This document shows, in pieces, positions 9,693 through 19,827 of a stretch of 64,000 bases of DNA. The notes under the pieces were generated by a model. The model saw only the letters and a program-made list of their open reading frames with translations, searched no databases and was not told the origin of the DNA. The translations under genes and the position numbers were made by a program. Every line of letters starts with the position of its first letter. The stretch's first letter is position 1. Source of the DNA: Acinetobacter sp. TR3 (GTDB taxonomy: Bacteria; Pseudomonadota; Gammaproteobacteria; Pseudomonadales; Moraxellaceae). The stretch is from NCBI RefSeq assembly GCF_027105055.1, contig NZ_CP114264.1:2418001-2482000 (forward strand), read 5' to 3'.

Positions 9693-10310
9693 TTATTCTG
9701 GAATATTACGTTGTGATACAGAGCGTATCGCTTGTTTCAATGCTTCATAGCCATGCAAAGGTGGAAACTGTGGGAATTCAGCAATTACATTTGCTGGTGC
9801 ATCAAATAAGAAACCATGATCTGCTTCACCTAACATAGTCGTATCATTATAAGAGTCACCTGCAGCAATCACACGGAAATTTAAACCATGTAATGCTTTC
9901 ACTGCCTGACGCTTCTGATCAGGCTGGCGTAATTTATACGCGGTAATCATACCATTTTCATCAGTTTCAAGTTTATGACAGAAAATCGTTGGCCAACCTA
10001 GTTGTTTCATCAATGGATGTGCAAACTCATAAAAAGTATCAGATAAAATAATCAGTTGAAAATGTGTACGTACCCATTCAACAAATTCTTTTGCACCTTC
10101 AAATGGTCCCATATCAGCAATCACAGCTTGAATATCATTTAAACCCAAACCATGCTCTTTTAAAATGTTTAAACGTTGAGTCATTAAAACATCATAATCT
10201 GGAATATCGCGCGTCGTCGCTTCTAATTCTTTAATTCCTGTTTTCTTGGCAAAGTTAATCCAGATTTCTGGTACAAGTACCCCTTCAAGGTCTAGGCATA
10301 CGATTTCCAT
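9693..10310 (-). CDS. thrH: ThrH, phosphoserine phosphatase / homoserine phosphotransferase
   Basis: HAD-superfamily enzyme that removes phosphate from phosphoserine and can pass it to homoserine, linking serine and threonine synthesis; cytosolic. From MEIVC (ATG 10310, with GGA upstream) the 205 aa show the catalytic CLDLEGVLVPE loop (residues 4-14), ILSDTF as motif II and AAGDSYNDTTML as the Mg2+-binding motif. It tracks the P. aeruginosa ThrH sequence closely over its whole length. ATG 10322 is an alternative start that adds four residues. Single gene, convergent with the fadL-like pair. Confidence 0.92.
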   Translation of the reverse strand: MEIVCLDLEGVLVPEIWINFAKKTGIKELEATTRDIPDYDVLMTQRLNILKEHGLGLNDIQAVIADMGPFEGAKEFVEWVRTHFQLIILSDTFYEFAHPLMKQLGWPTIFCHKLETDENGMITAYKLRQPDQKRQAVKALHGLNFRVIAAGDSYNDTTMLGEADHGFLFDAPANVIAEFPQFPPLHGYEALKQAIRSVSQRNIPE

Positions 10311-10482
10311 GAATGCATCCAATGTTGATTAAAAATTGCTGTATCATACCATTAAGATTTTCATTTTTTGCGCTGTTGTTAAATAAAACGATTTTATTCT
10401 GCAAGATTAAAATCGAAGACAAGCAAATGGCTTTGCTTAGAATGATTTACAATTGTGCCCAAGCCTTTCGCCAGGAACACCT

Positions 10483-11217
10483 ATGACTGTTATTCCGACT
10501 ATTGACCTTGTAGATGCGCTCGCAGCTGAATATTCAGATAAATCACCACGAGAAATTTTAGAGCTTGCTTTAAGCCAAGAAGGCGAAATTGCAATTTCAT
10601 TTTCTGGTGCCGAAGATGTTGTATTAATTGATATTGCTTCTCGTATTGGTAAACCATTTCGTGTATTTAGTTTAGATACAGGGCGTTTACATGCAGAAAC
10701 CTATCAATTTATTGAAACTGTTCGTAAACATTACAATATTAAGATCGAAATTTGCTTCCCTGAATCCGCTGCTGTACAGCAGTTGGTAAATGAAAAGGGG
10801 TTGTTTAGTTTTTTTGAAGATGGTCATCAGGAATGCTGTGGCGTTCGTAAAGTACAACCTTTACGTAAAAAATTAGCGACTTTGGATGGTTGGATTACAG
10901 GTCAACGTAAAGATCAAAGTCCAGGCACACGTAATGAGATTCCCGTAGTTCAAGCGGATGTTGGCTTTTCAGGTGAAGGCAAGCAATTGATTAAATATAA
11001 TCCGCTTGCAAATTGGAGCAGTGCAGATGTATGGAGTTATATTCGAATGATGGAAATTCCATATAACCCTCTACACGAACGTGGTTTTATTTCAATTGGT
11101 TGTGAACCCTGTACCCGTGCTGTGCTGCCAAATCAACATGAACGTGAAGGTCGTTGGTGGTGGGAAGAAGCAACCCATAAAGAATGTGGCTTACATTCTG
11201 GCAATCTAAAAAAATAA
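10483..11217 (+). CDS. cysH: Phosphoadenylyl/adenylyl-sulfate reductase, iron-sulfur type
   Basis: Reduces activated sulfate to sulfite in assimilatory sulfate reduction, using thioredoxin. The 244 aa carry the nucleotide-binding loop SFSGAEDV, the cluster cysteines ECCGVRK and GCEPC, and the C-terminal active-site ECGLH. The two Cys pairs are the signature of [4Fe-4S] reductases that prefer APS, unlike the cluster-free E. coli enzyme. ATG 10483 is chosen over 10453 because AGGA lies just upstream and the family begins there. Terminator follows directly. Confidence 0.93.
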   Translation: MTVIPTIDLVDALAAEYSDKSPREILELALSQEGEIAISFSGAEDVVLIDIASRIGKPFRVFSLDTGRLHAETYQFIETVRKHYNIKIEICFPESAAVQQLVNEKGLFSFFEDGHQECCGVRKVQPLRKKLATLDGWITGQRKDQSPGTRNEIPVVQADVGFSGEGKQLIKYNPLANWSSADVWSYIRMMEIPYNPLHERGFISIGCEPCTRAVLPNQHEREGRWWWEEATHKECGLHSGNLKK

Positions 11218-11239
11218 TACATAGCAGATTTGGTATATA

Positions 11240-11265
11240 AAAACCACTGATTCATCAGTGGTTTT
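11240..11265 (+). terminator. Terminator of cysH
   Basis: A perfect 12 bp stem, AAAACCACTGAT / ATCAGTGGTTTT, with a 2-base loop and a T-rich tail, 22 bp after the cysH stop. Confidence 0.9.
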
Positions 11266-11359
11266 ATTTTTTCTGACTCCCCTGTACAAAGTCATATTTT
11301 AACCAGACTAAACCGTATATACTTCGCACAACGGTTCAATAATTCTAATAAGAATTATA

Positions 11360-11625
11360 GGGTCTGCTGACATTTCACAGATGCTTGCGACAGAGGACTT
11401 TTTTTAGACGATACAAGGCATGACTTATGAGATTTAGCTATTCTAAATGAATAAGGCATAACACAGTAGCGGCAAAAAATGTCCCTGTCCTGAAGGGTTA
11501 TGGCTAAAACTACCCCAAACTTCGTTATGAAACTTGACAAGGGTATCGCCATTGCCTGCATTTCATGCCTCGTTTGTGTGGTTTTAGCCTATAACGCAAG
11601 GCATGGTTGAAACGTCATCAGACCC
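11360..11625. mobile_element. MITE-like non-autonomous element (266 bp) with TA target duplication
   Basis: The left end GGGTCTGCTGACATTTCA and the right end, read in reverse complement as GGGTCTGATGACGTTTCA, form a terminal inverted repeat. It continues imperfectly to about 30 bp (both run on to ATGC-TTGCG). The dinucleotide TA flanks both sides (11358-11359 and 11626-11627), as expected of a target-site duplication. There is no transposase inside, only a 68-codon minus-strand frame with no recognisable domain. The ends suggest mobilisation in trans by an IS5-superfamily or similar TA-targeting transposase; the family is inference. It sits 42 bp before the wax synthase ATG. Confidence 0.78.
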
Positions 11626-11667
11626 TACAAGTATCTTATAAAAATTCAATGAGAGGCTATATCTGCT

Positions 11668-13053
11668 ATGCGCCCATTACACCCTATTGATTTTATTTTT
11701 CTATCATTAGAGAAAAGACAGCAACCTATGCATGTAGGCGGCTTATTTTTATTCGAAATTCCAGAGAATGCATCGCCGACTTTCGTGCATGATCTTGTTC
11801 AGGATATTCGTCAGTCGAAAAGTATTCCTGTTGCACCATTTAACAATCAGCTCACAGGACTCTTCTGGGGAGAAGACCATGAGTTCGATATTGACCATCA
11901 TTTCCGTCATATCGCATTACCAAACCCTGGCCGTATTCGTGAATTATTAGTTTATATTTCACAACAGCATAGCTCATTGATTGACCGTGCTAAACCATTA
12001 TGGACTTGCGATATTATTGAAGGCATTGAAGGCAATCGTTTTGCAATGTATTTCAAAATTCACCATGCGATGGTGGATGGTGTTGCTGGAATGCGATTGA
12101 TCGAAAAATCACTCTCCAAAGACCCAAATGAAAAGCATGTCGTACCATTATGGTGTGTCGAAGGAAAGCGTACTAAACGCTTAAAAGCACCTAAAGCCCC
12201 TACTGTAAGTAAAATCAGAGGAGTTTTGGATACGATTAAATCACAGTGTGAAGTCGCACCTAAAGTGATGCAGGAACTTTCACAAACCTTATTTAAGGAA
12301 ATCGGGAAAAATCCTGATTATGTCTCAACATTTCAAGCACCACCATCGATCTTAAACCAACGTGTGAGTTCTTCTCGCCGTTTTGCTGCACAATCTTTTG
12401 AGTTGGAACGTTTCCGCCTTATCGCTAAAACACTTGGTGTAACACTCAATGACGTGGTACTAGCAGTTTGCTCTGGTGCATTACGTGAATATCTGATCAA
12501 TCAAAATAGTTTGCCAAAAAAACCTTTGATTGCGATGGTTCCTGCTTCATTGCGTACTGATGATTCTGATTTCAGCAATCGTATTACCATGATTTTGGCA
12601 AACTTAGCCACTCATATTGCAGACCCAATTGAACGTTTAGAAATTATTCGCCGTAGCGTCCAGAATTCAAAGCAGCGTTTTAGCCGCATGACTGCAAATG
12701 AAATCCTAAACTATAGTGCATTGGTATATGGACCAGCAGGCTTAAACATCGCTTCAGGAATGTTACCGAAACGTCAGGCATTTAACTTGGTGATTTCAAA
12801 TGTACCAGGTCCACGCGAGCCGTTATATTGGAATGGTGCAAAACTTGATGCGCTCTACCCTGCTTCAATCGTCATGGATGGTCAAGCACTGAATATCACC
12901 ATGACCAGCTATTTAGATAAATTGGAAGTTGGTCTACTTGCTTGTCGTAATACAGTGCCAAAAATGCAAACTCTTCTCGCTCATCTAGAAGATGAAATTC
13001 AACGCTTTGAACAAGCAATTGAGAATTTACCACAACAGAAAGTTGTGAATTAA
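11668..13053 (+). CDS. atfA: Wax ester synthase / acyl-CoA:diacylglycerol acyltransferase (WS/DGAT)
   Basis: Bifunctional enzyme that joins acyl-CoA to fatty alcohols or diacylglycerol, making wax ester and triacylglycerol storage lipid; works at the cytoplasmic membrane and lipid inclusions. The 461 aa match A. baylyi WS/DGAT (458 aa) closely from MRPLHPIDF onward. The catalytic HHxxxDG motif is at 132-138 (HHAMVDG), PLW at 110-112 and the NDVVLA helix near 270. Transcribed alone and ended by its own terminator. The MITE immediately upstream has displaced or replaced its native promoter region, so expression may differ from relatives. Confidence 0.95.
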   Translation: MRPLHPIDFIFLSLEKRQQPMHVGGLFLFEIPENASPTFVHDLVQDIRQSKSIPVAPFNNQLTGLFWGEDHEFDIDHHFRHIALPNPGRIRELLVYISQQHSSLIDRAKPLWTCDIIEGIEGNRFAMYFKIHHAMVDGVAGMRLIEKSLSKDPNEKHVVPLWCVEGKRTKRLKAPKAPTVSKIRGVLDTIKSQCEVAPKVMQELSQTLFKEIGKNPDYVSTFQAPPSILNQRVSSSRRFAAQSFELERFRLIAKTLGVTLNDVVLAVCSGALREYLINQNSLPKKPLIAMVPASLRTDDSDFSNRITMILANLATHIADPIERLEIIRRSVQNSKQRFSRMTANEILNYSALVYGPAGLNIASGMLPKRQAFNLVISNVPGPREPLYWNGAKLDALYPASIVMDGQALNITMTSYLDKLEVGLLACRNTVPKMQTLLAHLEDEIQRFEQAIENLPQQKVVN

Positions 13054-13071
13054 AAAATTCGCTAAAAAATT

Positions 13072-13093
13072 AAGGGGCTTTCAATAGCCCCTT
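13072..13093 (+). terminator. Terminator of the wax synthase gene
   Basis: Stem AAGGGGCT / AGCCCCTT with a 6-base loop, followed by A and T6. The stop codon of the small minus-strand gene that follows lies in the right edge of this stem, so the two genes share their 3' ends. Confidence 0.88.
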
Positions 13094-13265
13094 ATTTTTT
13101 AATTGTACGACAACGCTGTAATAGTTGATGGCAGGCTAAACGGATCATTGCCGTAGTAATTTGAACCTCTTTACCTTGGCTATCAACCATATAACATGTA
13201 TTGACTGGATTACTGTCTAAAACATGCTTAAAACCGTGATTCACTAATCTTTCGCTCACATTCAT
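13092..13265 (-). CDS. Small hypothetical protein (57 aa)
   Basis: I do not recognise a named family. The reading frame from MNVSERLVNHGF to the C-terminus is well composed, lacks low-complexity sequence, and has GAGG eight bases before ATG 13265, so translation is likely. ATG codons further upstream lack a ribosome site. The sequence has a basic tail (RCRTIKK) and no signal or membrane segment. Nothing indicates a function; probably a conserved small cytosolic protein of the genus. Confidence 0.6.
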   Translation of the reverse strand: MNVSERLVNHGFKHVLDSNPVNTCYMVDSQGKEVQITTAMIRLACHQLLQRCRTIKK

Positions 13266-13399
13266 AATTATATACCTCATATTATTTGCTAAGGTACTCA
13301 AGATACCTATGGCTCATTCTATGGTTCTAGTATTTAAAATTCATGATAGAAAGTAAAATTTCAGTTGTAACAAGGATTAAGCGAAATTTTGTTACAACT

Positions 13400-14854
13400 T
13401 TAACTCAAAATGATATCGTATTGCTCTTGCGTATATAAATTTTCAACTTGGAATTTAATCACTCGGCTAATGAAATGCTCTAAATCTGCAACTGCTGGGG
13501 CTTCTGCCGTTAATAAGCGATCAATCACTGCTGGATGTGCAACGACAGTAAAGCCACTCTTGGAATCAAATGCACGGGCATAACGCAAAATTTCTCGAAA
13601 TATCTCGTAACATACTGTCTCTGCTGTCTTTACATATCCACGTCCCTGACAAGTTGGGCATGATTCACATAATAAATGCTCTAAAGACTCACGTGTACGT
13701 TTACGTGTCATTTCAACCAAGCCTAACTCTGAAACTTGGGTGATTTTTGTTTTGGCATGATCACGTTCAAGCATACGTTCAAACTGACGCATGACCTCTT
13801 GTCGATGCTCAAGCTCTTGCATGTCAATAAAATCAATAATGATAATGCCACCCAAATTACGTAGACGGAGTTGTCTCGCAATAACTTGTGTCGCCTCCAT
13901 ATTGGTTTTAAATACCGTATCTTCTAAACTACGACCGCCGACATAAGAGCCAGTATTCACATCAATCGTGGTCATTGCTTCAGTCTGATCTATCATCAGA
14001 TAGCCACCTGACTTAAGTGCGACACGGGTCTGCAACGCTTTTTGAATATCTTCTTCAACATTATACAAATCAAAAAGTGGCTTTTCGCCCGGATAATGAA
14101 TCAGACGATTTTCAATTGTAGGAACAAACTCCTGCACAAACTCACTTAACTTGGCATGAATCTCACGAGAATCGACATAAATTTTTGCCGTTTCATCACT
14201 GGCTAAATCACGGACAATTCGTTGTGGTAAAGGCAATTCTTCAAAAATAAGTTCAGGTGTAGAAACTTCTTTTTGCTTACGTTGAATATATTCCCAAAGC
14301 TTACTCAAATAACACATATCTTGTGCGATCGCCGATTCGTCCACACCTTCCGCTGCGGTACGAACAATCACACTACCCGGTAAGCTGTGTTCAGTCTGAA
14401 TGCGTTCAATCATACTACGGAGACGATCACGCTCTTCTTCTGATTCAATGCGTTGTGATACACCGATATGATTGCCATAAGGCATTAACACAAGATAGCG
14501 CGATGGGATTGAAAGATCTGTGCTTAGACGCGCACCTTTGGTTCCCAACATGTCTTTCATCACTTGAACCGTCAACATCTGTCCCGGATGCAAAAGCTCA
14601 AAAACATTTGGAGTGGGTTGCGAACGTGACCACACCATATCATTGATATGTAAAAAAGCCGTTCGAGACAAACCAATATCAACAAAAGCAGCTTGCATAC
14701 CCGGCAGTACACGTACCACTTTACCTTTATAAATATTACCCACTAAACCACGTTTTACAGTACGCTCAACAAATAATTCATTGACCGTACCATTTTCAAT
14801 TAAAGCCACACGACACTCCATCGGTGTGACGTTAATTAGCAATTCTTCTGCCAT
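13400..14854 (-). CDS. rng: Ribonuclease G
   Basis: Endoribonuclease of the RNase E/G family that matures the 5' end of 16S rRNA and degrades some mRNAs; cytosolic. The 484 aa length is that of RNase G, without the RNase E scaffold tail. An S1 domain occupies about residues 36-125 (VGNIYKGKV, AAFVDIGL). The catalytic core contains the metal-binding DVNTG, and the Zn-link CPTC follows in CESCPTCQGRG. Last gene of the mre-maf-rng run on the minus strand, a common gammaproteobacterial order. Confidence 0.96.
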   Translation of the reverse strand: MAEELLINVTPMECRVALIENGTVNELFVERTVKRGLVGNIYKGKVVRVLPGMQAAFVDIGLSRTAFLHINDMVWSRSQPTPNVFELLHPGQMLTVQVMKDMLGTKGARLSTDLSIPSRYLVLMPYGNHIGVSQRIESEEERDRLRSMIERIQTEHSLPGSVIVRTAAEGVDESAIAQDMCYLSKLWEYIQRKQKEVSTPELIFEELPLPQRIVRDLASDETAKIYVDSREIHAKLSEFVQEFVPTIENRLIHYPGEKPLFDLYNVEEDIQKALQTRVALKSGGYLMIDQTEAMTTIDVNTGSYVGGRSLEDTVFKTNMEATQVIARQLRLRNLGGIIIIDFIDMQELEHRQEVMRQFERMLERDHAKTKITQVSELGLVEMTRKRTRESLEHLLCESCPTCQGRGYVKTAETVCYEIFREILRYARAFDSKSGFTVVAHPAVIDRLLTAEAPAVADLEHFISRVIKFQVENLYTQEQYDIILS

Positions 14855-14902
14855 AATCCACTCAAAATTTTATAAAAATTCTTATATCCGAAAGTGTCTA
14901 CT

Positions 14903-15463
14903 TTAAATTTTAACGCTTTCTAATAACAGTGCTGTTTCGTACAACGGTAAACCAACCACATTACTATAACTTCCCCGAATTTGGGGAATATATTGAGCTG
15001 CGATCCCTTGGATCGCATACGCCCCTGCTTTTCCAACAGGTTCACCTGTTGCCCAATATTTTTCCATTTCGGTATGACTTAACTGTTGCAACTCGACTTG
15101 AGTTCTAACCACTTTACTTAAGCATTGGACAGAGCTTGCCACACAAATTCCAGAGTACACATCATGCCATTGCCCAGAAATTGTTGACCATATTTCAAAC
15201 GCATGTTGTTTTGATTGTGGTTTTCCAATGATCTTACCTGCAAAACTTAAACTGGTATCCGCAGCAATCACAATTGCATCAGGAAATAAACCAAGAACAG
15301 CATGTGCTTTTGCTCTCGCCAATCGTTCAACATAGTGTTCAACAATTTCCCCTTCTCGGACACTTTCATCGATATCTGGACTATATATTTCAAAGTCCAG
15401 ATCTAACTGTTGTAGCAGTTCTTTACGACGAGGTGAACTCGAAGCTAAAATTATACGCGCCAT
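14903..15463 (-). CDS. maf: Maf-family nucleotide pyrophosphatase (dTTP/UTP type)
   Basis: Hydrolyses non-canonical or surplus nucleoside triphosphates, a house-cleaning role sometimes linked to septum control. From MARIILASSSPRR the 186 aa show the Maf phosphate loop SSSPRRKELL, DESVREGE and the catalytic AADTSLSFAGKIIGKP. ATG 15463 is chosen because it starts the domain directly; it overlaps the mreD end by 13 bp, implying coupling. An upstream start would add only a linker-like stretch. Confidence 0.93.
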   Translation of the reverse strand: MARIILASSSPRRKELLQQLDLDFEIYSPDIDESVREGEIVEHYVERLARAKAHAVLGLFPDAIVIAADTSLSFAGKIIGKPQSKQHAFEIWSTISGQWHDVYSGICVASSVQCLSKVVRTQVELQQLSHTEMEKYWATGEPVGKAGAYAIQGIAAQYIPQIRGSYSNVVGLPLYETALLLESVKI

Positions 15464-15942
15464 TTTTTTAAGCAGTAATAAACCATCGGCCATCCTATCA
15501 CGCTAGTAACAAGCGGTTGCCAATGTCGCGCTATTGAAAAATGTGTACTCGATATTGTTTGACTCATCCACAACAAGGTTAAATGTGCAATAATTGCAAG
15601 TACAGCGATTACCCATGAGTTCGCAAAAGTTAAAATTCGACGTTCACGAATAAAATAACGCGTACCAAACGTAATCAAAACAAAACTTAGTGCATTTAAA
15701 CCCAAAGGCGCATCTAACAATAAATCAGTGAAAATCCCCACTCCAAAGGCGAACCAAACCCCGCACCAACTAGGTTGATAAAGAATCCAGAACAGCATGG
15801 TCATCAGCATAATTGATGGTCGCCATCCTGAAGCTTCGTAAGCAATTGGATAAACTAAAAGAATAGACCCGATAATAATTGAGATGATAATCATCCAAAG
15901 TGGATCTTTGCGTTTTTCAAAACTTAATCTAGCGATCGGCAT
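15451..15942 (-). CDS. mreD: MreD rod-shape determining membrane protein
   Basis: Inner-membrane part of the MreBCD elongasome that guides lateral wall synthesis. The 163 aa contain about five hydrophobic segments and the family motif LLDAPLGLNALSF around residues 73-85. AGGAG lies eight bases before ATG 15942, within the end of mreC (14 bp overlap). It overlaps maf at the other end, so translation of mreC-mreD-maf is tightly coupled. Confidence 0.93.
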   Translation of the reverse strand: MPIARLSFEKRKDPLWMIIISIIIGSILLVYPIAYEASGWRPSIMLMTMLFWILYQPSWCGVWFAFGVGIFTDLLLDAPLGLNALSFVLITFGTRYFIRERRILTFANSWVIAVLAIIAHLTLLWMSQTISSTHFSIARHWQPLVTSVIGWPMVYYCLKKWRV

Positions 15943-16786
15943 AAGGTTGCTCCTGCGCTAAAGATTCTGAAAATAACACTACCACATGATGACCACTGGC
16001 AAGTTGTGCCGCAGGAATAACATCAATTTCCGCAAACTCACCTGAAGTATGACGGCTAACCTTAGAAACAGTACCTACCAAATAGCCAGCAGGAAAATGC
16101 TCCCCCAAACCCGAACTAAATACTTTATCGCCCGCTTGGATGTTGGCGCTCGTCGGAACATATTCCATTTTTAGGCGGCCTAAATCACCTGTTCCAGATA
16201 CAATGGCACGCATTCCTGTACGTTCTAAACGCACAGACAGCGAATGTTCTTTATCAGATAACAACATGATACGGGCACTATGCGGGTACACATTAATCAG
16301 TTGTCCCATAATCCCTTTATCATCGAGAACAGTTTGCCCAACTTTTAAGTGATCCACAGAGCCACGGTTAATGATAATAATATGGCGTAATGGGTCGGCA
16401 TCTGTTCCAATCACTTCTGCAATTTGCATACGACCATCGATAATCAATGGCGTATCCAAAAGCCCCCTTAAACGGTTATTTTCCGCGGAGAGTTCTGAAA
16501 GTTTTTGGAGTCGAACTTGAGCTTGAAGGAGTTCAGCCTGCATTGCGGTATTTTCACGGCGCAATTGAGTTTCAGATTTGGTTTGTTGGTTCAGCCATTC
16601 TCGCGACAATACAGGATAACTTGCCAGCGCATAAATTGGATTATACGCTGCATACAAGACATCTCTTGCAGGTTGAATCACATAAGGCATGCGCCAATCA
16701 AAGAAAAGCACCACCAAACATGAAATAACCGCAATAATAAATGAGCGAAAAGATGGCGGTTGTCTTGAAAAAAGATTCGGTTGCAC
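15929..16786 (-). CDS. mreC: MreC rod-shape determining protein
   Basis: Periplasmic scaffold of the elongasome anchored by one N-terminal helix (residues about 16-32). The 285 aa contain a coiled coil at about 68-105 (QLRRENTAMQAELLQAQ), then the beta-barrel domains with VIGTDADPLRHIIIINRG and FSSGLGEHFPAGYLVG. The start codon is GTG at 16786, preceded by AAGGACTAGG. Directly follows mreB with a 17 bp gap. Confidence 0.95.
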   Translation of the reverse strand: MQPNLFSRQPPSFRSFIIAVISCLVVLFFDWRMPYVIQPARDVLYAAYNPIYALASYPVLSREWLNQQTKSETQLRRENTAMQAELLQAQVRLQKLSELSAENNRLRGLLDTPLIIDGRMQIAEVIGTDADPLRHIIIINRGSVDHLKVGQTVLDDKGIMGQLINVYPHSARIMLLSDKEHSLSVRLERTGMRAIVSGTGDLGRLKMEYVPTSANIQAGDKVFSSGLGEHFPAGYLVGTVSKVSRHTSGEFAEIDVIPAAQLASGHHVVVLFSESLAQEQPYADR

Positions 16787-16803
16787 CGCCTAGTCCTTAT
16801 GAT

Positions 16804-17889
<1,086 letters not shown>

Positions 17890-17977
17890 TTAACGAAATG
17901 TGATGCTTTGAACAAGTCAATCGCTTATTATAACGCACGATATTTTGCAATTTTTTGATACTGAATTAGGTAAAGTT

Positions 17978-18295
17978 ATGTCTACATCATCAGATGCTCA
18001 GCAGACAACGGACTTAAATGCACAGACCGTTTCAGCGATTGCACATCTTGCTCGCTTGTCTCTAAACGACACGCAATCTACTGAATATGCTCAAAGTTTA
18101 AATAAAATTCTTGGCATGATGGAAAGCCTAAAAGGCATTAATACCGATAATGTTGAGCCTTTAAAAAGTCCTTTTGATAATCCGCAACCTTTACGTGCTG
18201 ATATTGTAAGTGAAAGCAACCATCGTGATGAATATCAAGCGGTCGCTCCTGCAACAGAAGCAGGCTTGTACCTTGTACCTCGCGTAATTGAATAA
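17978..18295 (+). CDS. gatC: GatC, Asp/Glu-tRNA(Asn/Gln) amidotransferase subunit C
   Basis: Small subunit that belts GatA to GatB in the amidotransferase converting misacylated Glu-tRNA(Gln) and Asp-tRNA(Asn). The 105 aa show the family pattern [23 protein letters not shown] and the [11 protein letters not shown]-terminus. ATG 17978 (AGG upstream) is preferred over TTG 17945. First gene of gatCAB; 53 bp to gatA. Extended by about 10 residues at the N-terminus relative to many homologues. Confidence 0.94.
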   Translation: MSTSSDAQQTTDLNAQTVSAIAHLARLSLNDTQSTEYAQSLNKILGMMESLKGINTDNVEPLKSPFDNPQPLRADIVSESNHRDEYQAVAPATEAGLYLVPRVIE

Positions 18296-18348
18296 TTTCT
18301 ATTCGATTAGTCAATATTTTATATTTAGAATGTAAAGAAATTTTTCAT

Positions 18349-19827
18349 ATGACAGATTTACATCGCTTATCAATCCGTGAACTCTCTGAAGGGCTAAAAC
18401 AAGCTCAATTTTCATCACGTGAATTGACCGAACATTATTTAAAACGTATTGCTCAAATTGACCCGAAAGTAAAAAGTTATGTAACAGTGACAGCAGAACA
18501 AGCACTTGTTGAAGCTGACGCTGCTGATGCTGCACTCAAAGCAGGTCATGCACATGCACTTGCGGGTATTCCACTTGCGCATAAAGACATTTTTTGTACC
18601 CAAGGCATTAAAACCACTGCCGGTTCAAAAATGTTGGATAACTTCATTTCACCTTATGATGCGACTGTCGTTGCCAAAGCCAAAGCTGCGGGTCTCGTGA
18701 CTTTAGGTAAGGTGAATATGGATGAATTCGCAATGGGTTCAACCTCTGAAAGTTCATATTTTGGCGCAACAGGTAACCCTTGGGCATTAGATCATGTCCC
18801 AGGTGGTTCATCGGGTGGCTCTGCTGCTGCTGTAGCAGCAGATTTGGCTCCAATTGCGACTGGTACTGATACAGGTGGTTCTATTCGCCAACCTGCTTCA
18901 TTCTGTGGCTTAACTGGCTTAAAACCGACCTATGGTCGGGTCTCTCGATTCGGGATGATTGCCTACGCATCATCGCTTGATCAGGGTGGTCCAATGGCAC
19001 GTTCTGCGGAAGACTGTGCTTACTTGATGAATGTGATTGCAGGTCATGATACCAAAGACTCGACTTCGGTGAATAAAGATGTTGACGATTACGTTGCTAA
19101 CTTGAATGGCACAACAATCAAAGGCTTACGCATTGGTATTCCAAAGCAATACTTTAATGTGGCTGGTTTAGACGCAGATGTGAAAGCACGTGTTGAAGAA
19201 TCTTTGAAAAAGCTTGAAGAGATGGGTGCAATCTTGGTTGAGATTGATCTCAACATGACCGAAGCATATGTGCCAACTTACTACTTGATCGCACCTGCGG
19301 AAGCGTCTTCAAATCTGTCACGTTTTGATGGTGTACGCTATGGCTACCGTTGTGAAAATCCAGTGGATTTAATGGACTTGTACAAACGCTCACGTTCAGA
19401 AGGTTTTGGTGCTGAAGTACAACGTCGTATCCTGATCGGTACTTATGCCCTTTCTGCGGGTTACTACGATGCCTACTATGTCAAAGCACAAAAAGTACGT
19501 CGTTTGATTCAGCAAGATTTCTTGCAAGCGTTTGAAAATGTCGATGTGATTGCAGCGCCATCTGCACCAACGACTGCGTACAAAATCGGTGCCAACCTCA
19601 GCCCGACTGAAATGTACTTAGGCGATATTTATACGCTTGCTGTGAACTTGGCAGGTCTACCAGCCATCAACGCACCTGTGGGCTTTGATAAAGACAGCTT
19701 ACCTGTGGGCTTACAGTTGATTGGTAACTACTGGTCAGAATCACAATTACTTTCGATTGTGCATCAATATCAACAAAATACAGACTGGCATACCAAACGT
19801 GCGGCAATTGCTGAGGAGAATGCATAA
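18349..19827 (+). CDS. gatA: GatA, tRNA-dependent amidotransferase subunit A
   Basis: Amidase-signature subunit that releases ammonia from glutamine for the tRNA transamidation. The 492 aa hold the catalytic triad context: Lys in PLAHKDIF (about 76-83) and the Ser-cisSer/Ser region in [16 protein letters not shown] and [12 protein letters not shown]. Full length for the family. Its stop overlaps the gatB start by one base (TAATG), so the two subunits are coupled. Confidence 0.97.
   Translation: MTDLHRLSIRELSEGLKQAQFSSRELTEHYLKRIAQIDPKVKSYVTVTAEQALVEADAADAALKAGHAHALAGIPLAHKDIFCTQGIKTTAGSKMLDNFISPYDATVVAKAKAAGLVTLGKVNMDEFAMGSTSESSYFGATGNPWALDHVPGGSSGGSAAAVAADLAPIATGTDTGGSIRQPASFCGLTGLKPTYGRVSRFGMIAYASSLDQGGPMARSAEDCAYLMNVIAGHDTKDSTSVNKDVDDYVANLNGTTIKGLRIGIPKQYFNVAGLDADVKARVEESLKKLEEMGAILVEIDLNMTEAYVPTYYLIAPAEASSNLSRFDGVRYGYRCENPVDLMDLYKRSRSEGFGAEVQRRILIGTYALSAGYYDAYYVKAQKVRRLIQQDFLQAFENVDVIAAPSAPTTAYKIGANLSPTEMYLGDIYTLAVNLAGLPAINAPVGFDKDSLPVGLQLIGNYWSESQLLSIVHQYQQNTDWHTKRAAIAEENA

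Noticed and set aside
11355..11561. 68-codon minus-strand reading frame in the wax synthase upstream region
   Set aside because: It lies within and slightly across the left end of the MITE-like element, has no ribosome site or recognisable domain, and its stop falls outside the element. A chance frame.
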